6,249 nucleotides of DNA from Nitrospirota bacterium (GTDB lineage: Bacteria; Nitrospirota; Nitrospiria; Nitrospirales; NS-4): assembly GCA_005877565.1 (NCBI GenBank), contig VBOK01000175.1, positions 1-6,249 of the forward strand, written 5' to 3'. Under the pieces are notes generated by a model, which was given only the letters and a program-made list of their open reading frames with translations, did no database searches and was not told where the DNA came from. The position numbers and the translations under genes were made by a program. The number at the start of each line of letters is the position of its first letter. The stretch's first letter is position 1. This document shows positions 1-5,079 of this stretch, in pieces.

Positions 1-183
1 GAGAAGGCTGCGATCGAGCGCCTGCAGGCGACCGACGACGCCGCCCTGGTGGAGCGATTGGGACACAAGGTCGGGATCGTCGTGGGCACCTGGGAGAACA
101 TCAAGATCACGACGCCGGAGGATCTGGTCATCGCCGAAGCGATTCTTGCCGCGAGATCGGGCAAGCCATGCGAGTCGGAATAG
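1..183 (+). CDS. ispD: 2-C-methyl-D-erythritol 4-phosphate cytidylyltransferase, C-terminal part (partial)
   Basis: The reading frame is open from base 1 to a TAG at 181-183 and gives the last 60 residues of IspD, which joins CTP to methylerythritol phosphate in the cytoplasmic MEP isoprenoid pathway. The recognisable signatures are TDDAALVERLG (residues 11-21 of the fragment), followed by a short hydrophobic strand KVGIVVGTWENIKITTPEDL and an AEAIL helix; NIKITTPEDL is the family's C-terminal substrate/dimer segment. The 5' part lies outside the window. The final 16 bases overlap the start of ispF in another frame, which fits translational coupling of consecutive pathway steps (IspE, which acts between them, is not here). 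Identity is secure; the extra tail RSGKPCESE is not conserved in the family as I know it. Confidence 0.93.
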   Translation, partial: EKAAIERLQATDDAALVERLGHKVGIVVGTWENIKITTPEDLVIAEAILAARSGKPCESE

Positions 184-641
184 GCTACGACATCCATCCG
201 CTGGTGCCCGGGCGCAAGCTCATCGTGGGCGGTATTGAAATTCCCCATTCCAAGGGGCTGGACGGCCATTCGGACGCCGACGTCCTGACGCATGCGGTGT
301 GCGACGCGCTTCTGGGCGCGATGGGGGAAGGCGACCTCGGCGCGCACTTTCCGGCGTCGGATCAGCGGTACAAGGACATCTCGAGCCTGAAGCTGCTGGA
401 AGCCGTCATGTCCATGTTGACACGGAGGGGTTGCCGCGTGGTCAACGTGGACGCGGTCATCAATGCCCAGGCGCCAAGGCTCGGTCCGCACCTCACAGCC
501 ATGAAGGGTGCTCTGGCCAAGGCGATGGGTGTGGAGCCGGCGCGTATCAATCTGAAGGTCAAAAGTGGCGAGGGGCAGGGGGCGGTGGGGCGCGAGGAGG
601 CGATGATCGCCCAGGCGGTGTGCCTCATCGAGGGGTTATAA
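168..641 (+). CDS. ispF: 2-C-methyl-D-erythritol 2,4-cyclodiphosphate synthase
   Basis: IspF cyclises CDP-methylerythritol 2-phosphate to MEcPP with release of CMP in the MEP isoprenoid pathway; the family forms trimers with a zinc ion in each active site. The protein is 157 residues, the usual length. Expected zinc ligands are visible as D8 and H10 (GYDIHP) and H42 (SDADVLTHAVCDALLGA), with H34-S35 in the substrate loop and GDLGAHFP at 56-62. The C-terminal active-site segment reads NLKVKSGEGQGAVGREEAM (128-146) where many homologues have NxKATTxExLGFxGRxEGI; the glutamate at 135 is kept and a serine replaces the usual threonine. The ATG at 168 starts inside ispD (16-bp overlap), with no strong ribosome binding site, consistent with coupling. 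The gene ends with tandem TAA TAA codons (639-644). Confidence 0.96.
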   Translation: MRVGIGYDIHPLVPGRKLIVGGIEIPHSKGLDGHSDADVLTHAVCDALLGAMGEGDLGAHFPASDQRYKDISSLKLLEAVMSMLTRRGCRVVNVDAVINAQAPRLGPHLTAMKGALAKAMGVEPARINLKVKSGEGQGAVGREEAMIAQAVCLIEGL

Positions 642-651
642 TAAGGCCGGT

Positions 652-1305
652 ATGTTCATGAAGATCAAAGATGACTTGGCTGCGGCGCAAGAACGGGACC
701 CGGCGGCGACCAGCAAGTTGGAGGTCATCCTCACCTATGCGGGCTTCCACGCCTTGCTGGCCTATCGGATCGCGCACCGGTTGCATAAGTGGGGTGTCCC
801 GTTCATCCCCCGCGTCATCTCCCAGTTAGCGCGCTGGCTGACGGGGATCGAGATCCACCCCGCGGCGAAGATCGGCCGCAGTTTTTTCATCGACCACGGC
901 ATGGGCGTCGTCATCGGCGAGACCACCGAGATCGGCGACAACGTGACGCTGTTCCAGGGGGTCACGCTGGGGGGCACGGGCAAGGAGCGGGGCAAGCGCC
1001 ATCCGACGCTGGGCAATCACGTGGTGGTGGGTGCCGGCGCCAAGATTCTCGGCGGGATCAGGATCGGAGATAACGTCAAGATCGGGGCCAACTCGGTGGT
1101 GCTGAAGTCGGTCCCGCCGAATTCCACGGTGATCGGTGTGCCGGCCCGGATCATCAAGACGGAAGGGAGGGAGCGCATCCCCGAGGCGACGATGGATCAC
1201 GCCAACATGCCCGACCCGATTGCCGACCGCTTCGAAGCCCTCGAGCGCGAACTCATCGAACTGCGCAAGAAACTCGACAGCCAAAATCCACCCGAGAAGA
1301 AGTAA
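652..1305 (+). CDS. cysE: Serine O-acetyltransferase, short EpsC-like type
   Basis: CysE transfers acetyl from acetyl-CoA to L-serine, the first committed step of cysteine synthesis. The 217-residue protein has a short helical N-terminus (about 1-62), as in Bacillus-type enzymes rather than the longer E. coli form, then a left-handed beta-helix of hexapeptide repeats (about 66-166). Key residues are E67 and H82 (IEIHPAAKIG, FIDHGMG), the likely catalytic acid/histidine pair, and H117 in GKRHP. GGTGKERGKRHP is the acetyl-CoA/serine loop, and IGVPARII closes the domain. The tail (about 190-217) is a charged helix, perhaps a coiled coil, ending QNPPEKK. It starts 10 bp after ispF. AAGG at 643-646 supports the ATG at 652; a second ATG at 658 (residue 3) is possible. 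I see no terminator after it; a detached truA tail follows after one base. Confidence 0.95.
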   Translation: MFMKIKDDLAAAQERDPAATSKLEVILTYAGFHALLAYRIAHRLHKWGVPFIPRVISQLARWLTGIEIHPAAKIGRSFFIDHGMGVVIGETTEIGDNVTLFQGVTLGGTGKERGKRHPTLGNHVVVGAGAKILGGIRIGDNVKIGANSVVLKSVPPNSTVIGVPARIIKTEGRERIPEATMDHANMPDPIADRFEALERELIELRKKLDSQNPPEKK

Positions 1306-1370
1306 CTTAGTAATCTACGCGGATTAGGTACAGCCCGTGTGCTGGCGCGGTGGGGCCGGCTTTGGTGCGG
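1306..1370 (-). pseudogene. Detached duplicate of the truA 3' end (direct-repeat copy A)
   Basis: This stretch matches 2130-2194, the end of the intact truA, at 60 of 65 positions in the same orientation, offset 824 bp. Read on the - strand it encodes RTKAGPTAPAHGLYLIRVDY plus a TAA stop (1307-1309), the conserved C-terminal 20 residues of TruA. It has no upstream coding part: similarity stops at about 1370, before the toxin stop codon at 1385. Differences lie at 1316, 1324, 1325, 1364 and 1367; four are synonymous and one changes Val to Ile. It sits one base after the cysE stop, as if cysE and truA once met tail to tail. It is a direct repeat bracketing the toxin-antitoxin cassette, not an independent gene. 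Confidence 0.9.
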
Positions 1371-1384
1371 GCGCGCATGGATCG

Positions 1385-1651
1385 TCAGTATGCGCGTTCG
1401 AAGTCGCCTTTGCTGAACACGCGGACGATGTCGATGCGGGTTCCCTTCCGCTGAAACACCACCCGATAATCACCCGCGCGGAGCCGATAGAGAGGCGCAC
1501 GATAGCCTTTGAGCTTCTTGATCCGCTTGCCGTCCGGGATGGGGTCCTGAGCCAGTCTTCGGCAGTCGGTCAGGATCTGATCGACGATCCTGGGAGGGAA
1601 GCTGTCGAGGTCTTGGCGTGCCTTCTCGGAGAGGAAGACCTCCCAGGTCAT
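1385..1651 (-). CDS. RelE/ParE-superfamily type II toxin
   Basis: An 88-residue basic protein with the compact RelE/ParE fold pattern: an N-terminal strand WEVFLSEKARQDL, two helices (about 8-36), then the diagnostic segment KRIKKLKGY...LYRLRAGDYRVVFQRKG (42-70) and a last strand TRIDIVRVFSKGDF. Arg56, Arg58 and Arg63 occupy positions that in many RelE proteins help bind mRNA in the ribosomal A site. RelE members cleave translated mRNA, whereas ParE members poison gyrase. YRLRAGDYRVVF favours the RelE side, but sequence alone does not settle the target. Its ATG overlaps the antitoxin stop by four bases (1648-1651, ATGA), so the pair is translationally coupled with the antitoxin first. The start gives the normal family length. 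It runs opposite to cysE and lies inside the cassette bracketed by truA tails. Confidence 0.88.
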   Translation of the reverse strand: MTWEVFLSEKARQDLDSFPPRIVDQILTDCRRLAQDPIPDGKRIKKLKGYRAPLYRLRAGDYRVVFQRKGTRIDIVRVFSKGDFERAY

Positions 1652-1923
1652 GCAGTCCGGGCTCTGCGCTTGGCGCGTCGCCGGACATACTCGGATAGCG
1701 CCACGGTGCGGCCGGCTCGAACGTCGCGGAGCCCCGCTGCGATCTTCTGACGCAACACAGGACTGTGCTCCAACAACACATCCTCAATGTCGTCTTCAGA
1801 GACGGGCACGACCAGGGCGGTCGGGCGGCCGTGCGTGGTGATGAGGACCGTATGGCCCTTTTTCACGGTCCGTAACACCGACGAGGTCTTTGCTTTGAGT
1901 TCCCGGACGTTGGTGAATTTCAT
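1648..1923 (-). CDS. Phd/YefM-family type II antitoxin
   Basis: A 91-residue protein beginning MKFTNVRELKAKTSSVLRTVKKGHTVLITTHGRPTALVVP (1-40), the standard Phd/YefM N-terminal domain, which dimerises and binds operator DNA. Residues about 43-91 should be the toxin-binding tail that neutralises the downstream RelE-like protein. I chose the ATG at 1923 because GAGGA (1929-1933) lies five bases upstream and the promoter -10 (1954-1959) leaves room only for this start. The upstream in-frame GTG at 1953 abuts the -10, and the ATG at 1935 lacks such a site. The tail ends RRRAKRRARTA, unusually basic for an antitoxin, although the middle (SEDDIEDVLLEH) is acidic. The partner toxin overlaps by four bases. 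Autoregulation by the antitoxin or complex is expected from the family. Confidence 0.88.
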   Translation of the reverse strand: MKFTNVRELKAKTSSVLRTVKKGHTVLITTHGRPTALVVPVSEDDIEDVLLEHSPVLRQKIAAGLRDVRAGRTVALSEYVRRRAKRRARTA

Positions 1924-1944
1924 GAGATTCCTCATGGTTTCAAG

Positions 1945-1982
1945 TGTGACCACATTCTAGACGTTCCCAAGAGTGCAGTCAA
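1945..1982 (-). promoter_or_regulatory. Sigma70-like promoter and candidate operator of the toxin-antitoxin pair
   Basis: On the - strand, TTGACT (1977-1982) and TAGAAT (1954-1959) are separated by 17 bases, a near-consensus pair placing transcription start around 1947, some 24 bases before the antitoxin ATG. Next to the -10 and over the predicted start, TGTG-AC-CACA (1945-1954) is a short inverted repeat that could be the operator for antitoxin binding. The promoter is clear by eye; the operator is a guess from position and symmetry. Confidence 0.65.
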
Positions 1983-2003
1983 GCTCCAGTCACCTGTTCC
2001 TAG

Positions 2004-2121
2004 GAGCGGGTGGCGCCGCATGGGCCCCGGGCGGAGCGGAAGAACCTACAGCCGAGTCTGCGGGGCTGCGACGGCGAGAGGCCATGAGCACGTCAGGGCG
2101 GCTCGGCGACAGGACCCGCTC
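2004..2121. repeat. Dispersed intergenic repeat, copy 1, with inverted terminal repeats
   Basis: The ends are perfect inverted repeats: GAGCGGGT at 2004-2011 and ACCCGCTC at 2114-2121. A second inverted pair, GCCGAG (2051-2056) and CTCGGC (2102-2107), lies inside, so the transcript could fold. The core 2006-2119 aligns with 5080-5197: a 21-base exact block (2057-2077 with 5134-5154), plus GGCGGAGCGGA, TGAGCACGTC and CAGGACCCGC in the same order. The right end also matches 5986-6005 exactly over 20 bases. No transposase is present. It starts 21 bp upstream of the antitoxin promoter and ends 9 bp after the truA stop. It resembles a REP- or MITE-like element; I cannot name a family. Confidence 0.8.
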
Positions 2122-2129
2122 TTTGAACT

Positions 2130-2194
2130 CTTAGTAATCCACGCGGACCAGGTACAGCCCGTGTGCTGGCGCGGTGGGGCCGGCTTTAGTACGG
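2130..2194 (-). repeat. truA 3'-end direct repeat, copy B (inside intact truA)
   Basis: This is the in-gene partner of the copy at 1306-1370 (60 of 65 identical, same orientation). It covers codons 225-244 and the stop of truA plus one base beyond. Together the two copies bracket the toxin-antitoxin genes and the dispersed repeat, with a unit length of 824 bp from copy to copy. Confidence 0.9.
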
Positions 2195-2865
2195 TCTTTC
2201 GCCGCGAGAATCTCCGCCACCTCCCCTACCTTCAGCTTTCCCCTTCCCACTTCCAACAATGTCCCCACGATATTCCGCGCCATCTGTTTGAGAAAGCGGT
2301 TCGCCTCGACCTCGAAGCGGATTTCGTCCCCGAACCGCTCGATCGTCAGACGAGCGATTGTGCAGACGGGGTTGTCCGTGTCGGTCGGTGAGCCCTGAAA
2401 GGAAGAAAAGTCGTGCGTCCCGACGAGCGCGCGGGCGGCCTCCTGCATGGATCCAAGATCCAGCGGGTAGGGATAGTGCAGGACCTTACTGCGGCTTAGC
2501 GCCGAGCGGTGCACGCGCGTGAGGATCTGGTACCGGTAGAGCTTGGACTTCGCCGAGAAGCGCGCATGAAACATCTCCGGCACCTGCTCGACGGCCAGCA
2601 CGGCGATGTCCGCCGGCAGGAGGCCGTTCAGCGCACGGTGCCATTCCTCGGCCGTGAGCCGGGAAGAGGTGGAGAAGTGTGCCACCTGGCCGAGCGCGTG
2701 CACGCCGGCGTCGGTACGGCCGGCGCCGACCACGTCCACGTCATGCTGGGCGACCTTGCGGATGGCCGCTTCGATCGTGCCCTGGATGGTCGGCAGGTTC
2801 GGCTGGACCTGCCAGCCATGATAGGTGGTGCCGTCGTACTCCAACATCAACTTGAATGTGGGCAC
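2131..2865 (-). CDS. truA: tRNA pseudouridine(38-40) synthase
   Basis: TruA converts uridines 38-40 of the tRNA anticodon stem to pseudouridine. The 244-residue protein matches the usual length. It opens PTFKLMLEYDGTTYHGWQVQP, and the catalytic aspartate is D52 in GAGRTDAGVHALGQVAHF. LYRYQI (109-114) carries the active-site tyrosine region, with GTHDFSSFQ (149-157), NRFLKQMARNIVGTLLEVGRGK (189-210) and the C-terminal signature AGPTAPAHGLYL (228-239). I chose the GTG at 2865, since the ATG at 2847 would remove the first beta strand (FKL), and extension further upstream only runs into amidase coding sequence. The gene begins 14 bp after the amidase stop and probably shares its transcript; only a weak ribosome binding site is visible. 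Its last 20 codons and stop are duplicated at 1306-1370, and a dispersed repeat follows 9 bp after the stop. Confidence 0.94.
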   Translation of the reverse strand: MPTFKLMLEYDGTTYHGWQVQPNLPTIQGTIEAAIRKVAQHDVDVVGAGRTDAGVHALGQVAHFSTSSRLTAEEWHRALNGLLPADIAVLAVEQVPEMFHARFSAKSKLYRYQILTRVHRSALSRSKVLHYPYPLDLGSMQEAARALVGTHDFSSFQGSPTDTDNPVCTIARLTIERFGDEIRFEVEANRFLKQMARNIVGTLLEVGRGKLKVGEVAEILAAKDRTKAGPTAPAHGLYLVRVDY

Positions 2866-2879
2866 AGCGAGCCCGGGTG

Positions 2880-4175
2880 TTAGCGCGCGAGGGCGACCTG
2901 CACCGAGTTGAGGTAGTTGCGGATTCCTTCGAAGAGCCCTTCGGCGACCTTCTGGCGGAAGTCGGGCTGCCGGAGGCGCCGCTCCTCGATGGGGTTGCTG
3001 ATGAAGGCAAGCTCGACCAGGATGCTGGGCATGGCCGTGTAGCGCAGGACGTAGAACGGCGCGGTCTTCACGCCGAGATCTTCCAGGGAATAGTGGGCGC
3101 CGACGTGATTCACCACGGCCAGCTTCGTCTCCCACGCCAGATTCTGCGATTCCTCGATGCGTTTGGACAGCGCCAGGTCCGCCTTGATCATGTCCAGAAA
3201 GTCCCGCGCATGGTTGATGGTGTCTCCGTTTTCACGCGCAGCCACTTCCATCGCACGCCGGTCCGACGCGATGCCGAAGTGGTACATCTCGATCCCATGC
3301 GTGGCGCGCCTCGGGTGCGAATTGATATGGATGGAGATGAAGAGGTCGGCTTTGTGCCCGTTGGCGAACTTGGCGCGGTCGTCCAATTCGACGAACATGT
3401 CCTTGTCTCGGGTCATCAGGACTTTCTTGCCCAGGCGGTCCCGCAGGAGATCGCGCAGGTGCTGGGCTACGTCGAGGACGACTTCCTTTTCAGTCAGCCC
3501 GCCTGGCCCGATCGCGCCGGGGTCCCTGCCGCCGTGCCCGGGGTCCAGCACGATCGTCTCGATGTCGAGACGGGCCAGCCGTTCGTCCGGTGTGATCTGG
3601 CGGCTGACGGGCGGGAGCGTGACCTTGGGCTGCAGCGTGGACGTCAACGGGTGTTCGCTGTGCGCGACGTAGTCCATGACCAGGCGGTGGGGACGGGTGA
3701 GCTTCCGAAGCTTGACAGTGGCAATGTTTTCCATATCGAGGACGACGCGCACCTTGCGCGGCAGGACTTGGGCCACTTCGACCTCGATCGGAAAACTGTC
3801 ATCGTCGATTTTGTGTTTGGCAGTCTGGCTGAGGACGGCGTTCTTCAGGTTGATCACCAGCCGGTCGGGATCGGCCAACCGTTGCTGGGTATACGTAAAC
3901 CGCCTGGCGAGGTCAAGCACCAGTCTGTGTTGGTTGGCCTTCTGGGAAACCCGCAGGTTTTTGACCGTGGCCACCTTGGCCGAGCGCTGTCTGGACGTGG
4001 CCGCGACCAGGTAGGTAGGCCCGGATTGTGCCGATGCGACACGAAGCGTATCAGGAGTCTTAAAGGTCGCCTCGGACGATGAGGTTGGCAGCCAGAGCGC
4101 AAGCAGTGCGATCAGCGGGAGGTATGTCCGACATCGCTTGGGAGAGCCGACCGTGAGTTTTTGGTCGTGTTCCAT
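2880..4175 (-). CDS. N-acetylmuramoyl-L-alanine amidase, exported, AMIN + Amidase_3
   Basis: An AmiC-like cell-wall hydrolase of 431 residues that cuts the bond between MurNAc and the L-Ala of the stem peptide, typically during daughter-cell separation. Numbered from the ATG at 4175, residues 1-36 form a signal peptide: basic KRCR, hydrophobic YLPLIALLALWL, then PTSSSEA with likely cleavage after Ala. Residues about 68-170 are an AMIN domain (KNLRVSQKANQHRLVLDL, RLVINLKNAV, RPHRLVMDY), which directs such enzymes to septal or polar peptidoglycan. Residues about 205-428 are the zinc catalytic domain: H214 (LDPGHGGRDPGA), E229 (LTEKEV), H283 (SIHINSHP) and E388 (LVELAFISN). All catalytic residues are present. 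AGGA six bases upstream supports ATG 4175 over an in-frame TTG at 4190. It leads a two-gene run with truA. No LysM or SPOR domain is visible. Confidence 0.93.
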   Translation of the reverse strand: MEHDQKLTVGSPKRCRTYLPLIALLALWLPTSSSEATFKTPDTLRVASAQSGPTYLVAATSRQRSAKVATVKNLRVSQKANQHRLVLDLARRFTYTQQRLADPDRLVINLKNAVLSQTAKHKIDDDSFPIEVEVAQVLPRKVRVVLDMENIATVKLRKLTRPHRLVMDYVAHSEHPLTSTLQPKVTLPPVSRQITPDERLARLDIETIVLDPGHGGRDPGAIGPGGLTEKEVVLDVAQHLRDLLRDRLGKKVLMTRDKDMFVELDDRAKFANGHKADLFISIHINSHPRRATHGIEMYHFGIASDRRAMEVAARENGDTINHARDFLDMIKADLALSKRIEESQNLAWETKLAVVNHVGAHYSLEDLGVKTAPFYVLRYTAMPSILVELAFISNPIEERRLRQPDFRQKVAEGLFEGIRNYLNSVQVALAR

Positions 4176-4224
4176 GCTCTTTCCTGCCAATCCTTGCCAG
4201 CTCGGGTTGCGGACCTAGGGAAGA

Positions 4225-4252
4225 AGTATAAAGAATGGCGCAGAATTGTCAA
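4225..4252 (-). promoter_or_regulatory. Sigma70-like promoter for the amidase-truA run
   Basis: On the - strand, a perfect TTGACA (4247-4252) and TATACT (4225-4230) are 16 bases apart, one of the best promoter matches in the window. Predicted transcription start is near 4217, giving a leader of about 42 bases to the amidase ATG at 4175. Confidence 0.72.
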
Positions 4253-4264
4253 GTTTTTGGCACA

Positions 4265-4291
4265 TTGACAGGGGAACCCCGCCTCTATAGG
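4265..4291 (+). promoter_or_regulatory. Divergent promoter candidate for the YacP-like gene
   Basis: TTGACA (4265-4270) followed by TATAGG (4286-4291) with a 15-base spacer, shorter than the ideal 17. Its -35 is 12 bases from the -35 of the amidase promoter, and the two hexamers form an inverted repeat (TGTCAA...TTGACA). If used, transcription would start within about two bases of the ATG at 4300, giving a leaderless or nearly leaderless message. Confidence 0.5.
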
Positions 4292-4299
4292 CTAGGCCC

Positions 4300-4695
4300 A
4301 TGCCGATCCATCTCATCATTGACGGCTACAACCTGCTTGGGGTCCGTGGCGGCTTGCGGGGTGACGTGGAAGCCAGGCGGGAACAGTTGATCCGGGACCT
4401 GGCCTGCTATCGCCAACGTAAGGGCCATCCCGTGACGGTCGTCTTTGACGGCTGGCGGGCAGGGCACCCAGTCGAGCATGTTGAGTGGCGCGAGGGGATC
4501 GGGGTCGTCTATTCTACGGTCATCACGTCGGGCGACTTCGAGACGCGGTTGCAGATGTCGGGGGCCAGGCCGTTCGCGCGAAAGCAGGAAGCCGATGAAG
4601 AGGAGCCAGTCCGCCGCGATCCGAAGAAGAAAGGCAATCCCAAGAAGCTCCCGAAGGCACTGCGGCAGAAGGCGAGGCAGCTGAAGCGATTCTGA
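4300..4695 (+). CDS. YacP-like NYN-domain protein, probably with an internal deletion
   Basis: The start, MPIHLIIDGYNLLGV (1-15), is the signature of the YacP/NYN (PIN-like) RNase family, followed by a helix (23-40, EARREQLIRDLACYRQRKG) and the second strand VTVVFDGW (45-52). D8 and D50 are two of the expected acidic active-site residues. The family then normally has a strand ending in VVYS, a GExAD helix and a second acidic strand (VxSDxE) before an alanine/valine-rich strand and a final helix. Here GVVYS (68-72) runs straight into TVITSGDFETRLQ (73-85), and the intervening 35-40 residues with the later acids are missing without a frame break. The protein is 131 residues against roughly 170 expected. 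The tail (95-131) is highly charged and ends KKKGNPKKLPKALRQKARQLKRF, possibly RNA-binding. Nuclease activity is doubtful. No strong ribosome binding site is present. Confidence 0.8.
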   Translation: MPIHLIIDGYNLLGVRGGLRGDVEARREQLIRDLACYRQRKGHPVTVVFDGWRAGHPVEHVEWREGIGVVYSTVITSGDFETRLQMSGARPFARKQEADEEEPVRRDPKKKGNPKKLPKALRQKARQLKRF

Positions 4696-4742
4696 ACCTC
4701 AGCAACATCTCATGACGAATCTCCTTGATCTTTGTCCAAATC

Positions 4743-4943
4743 TTAAGTGGGGCCCGACACGATGTAGCTGAATGCTCGGCGTTTGAGGTTGATGAGGCCT
4801 TTGCGGCTCAAGGAATCAACTGCTAAAAATACTTGGTTCCAGCTCAGGCAGGGGAGCCTGCCGACGATCTCCTCGATGGGCAACGGCTGGGGGCTGGACT
4901 GCAGAACATCGAGAATGAGCACCTCCGTGTGGTTAACAGCCAT
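4743..4943 (-). CDS. Small winged-helix-like protein of unknown role
   Basis: A 66-residue protein whose layout suggests a single winged-helix domain: helix 1 TEVLILDVLQSS (6-17), PLPIEEIVGRLP (20-31) and SWNQVFLAVDSLSRKGLI (34-51) as a helix-turn-helix, then a short beta wing NLKRRAFSYIVSGP (52-65). It has no signal peptide or membrane segment. The start is well fixed: AGGAGG lies five bases before the ATG at 4943, the strongest ribosome binding site in the window. I recognise no named family. It could be a small DNA-binding regulator, or a protein-protein module of the same fold. It converges on the YacP-like gene with 47 bp between stops, and has no visible partner gene. Confidence 0.7.
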   Translation of the reverse strand: MAVNHTEVLILDVLQSSPQPLPIEEIVGRLPCLSWNQVFLAVDSLSRKGLINLKRRAFSYIVSGPT

Positions 4944-5079
4944 ATCGTCCTCCTCGAGAAATAGTGCGCCGATCAGTTCGAGACAGACCTTACGCTCCGA
5001 CTATGAAGCTGTTATGAATTGAGCATGAAAAACTCTTCACCGAGTCTTCATGAATGATGACCGACATGCGAAGAGACAG
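4944..5079. other. Upstream region of the small winged-helix gene
   Basis: Noncoding stretch between the winged-helix gene start and the dispersed repeat, noticeably more AT-rich than its surroundings. It should carry the promoter of the - strand gene, but I find no convincing -35/-10 pair. TGAAGA occurs twice on the - strand within 5031-5053, separated by CTCGG; its role is unknown. Confidence 0.4.

Noticed and set aside
1337..1750. Open frame on the + strand across the toxin gene
   Set aside because: Shadow of the toxin and truA-tail sequence; the - strand frames match known families and have a promoter and coupling.
1924..1953. GTG start at 1953 for the antitoxin
   Set aside because: It abuts the promoter -10 and would lie upstream of the predicted transcription start; the ATG at 1923 has GAGGA at five bases and the family-typical MKFTNVRE start.
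2004..2121. Repeat copy 1 as an insertion sequence or CRISPR unit
   Set aside because: Too short for a transposase, not in a regularly spaced array; a short non-coding dispersed repeat fits better.
2020..2391. Open frame on the + strand through repeat copy 1 and the truA end
   Set aside because: Composed of repeat and antisense truA sequence, with no family features.
2866..3135. Upstream extension of truA in frame, giving a 334-residue protein
   Set aside because: The added part is antisense-like low-complexity sequence over the amidase C-terminal coding region; TruA family proteins start near PTFKLMLEYDG, so GTG 2865 is preferred.
2856..4082. Long open frame (408 codons) on the + strand opposite the amidase
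   Set aside because: It mirrors the amidase gene, has no family features and arises from GC-rich codon bias; all catalytic motifs are on the - strand.
4176..4190. TTG start at 4190 for the amidase
   Set aside because: AAGGA would directly abut the TTG, whereas the ATG at 4175 has AGGA at six bases and gives a normal signal peptide.
4696..4742. Terminator between the convergent YacP-like and winged-helix genes
   Set aside because: No stable hairpin followed by a T-tract could be found on either strand.
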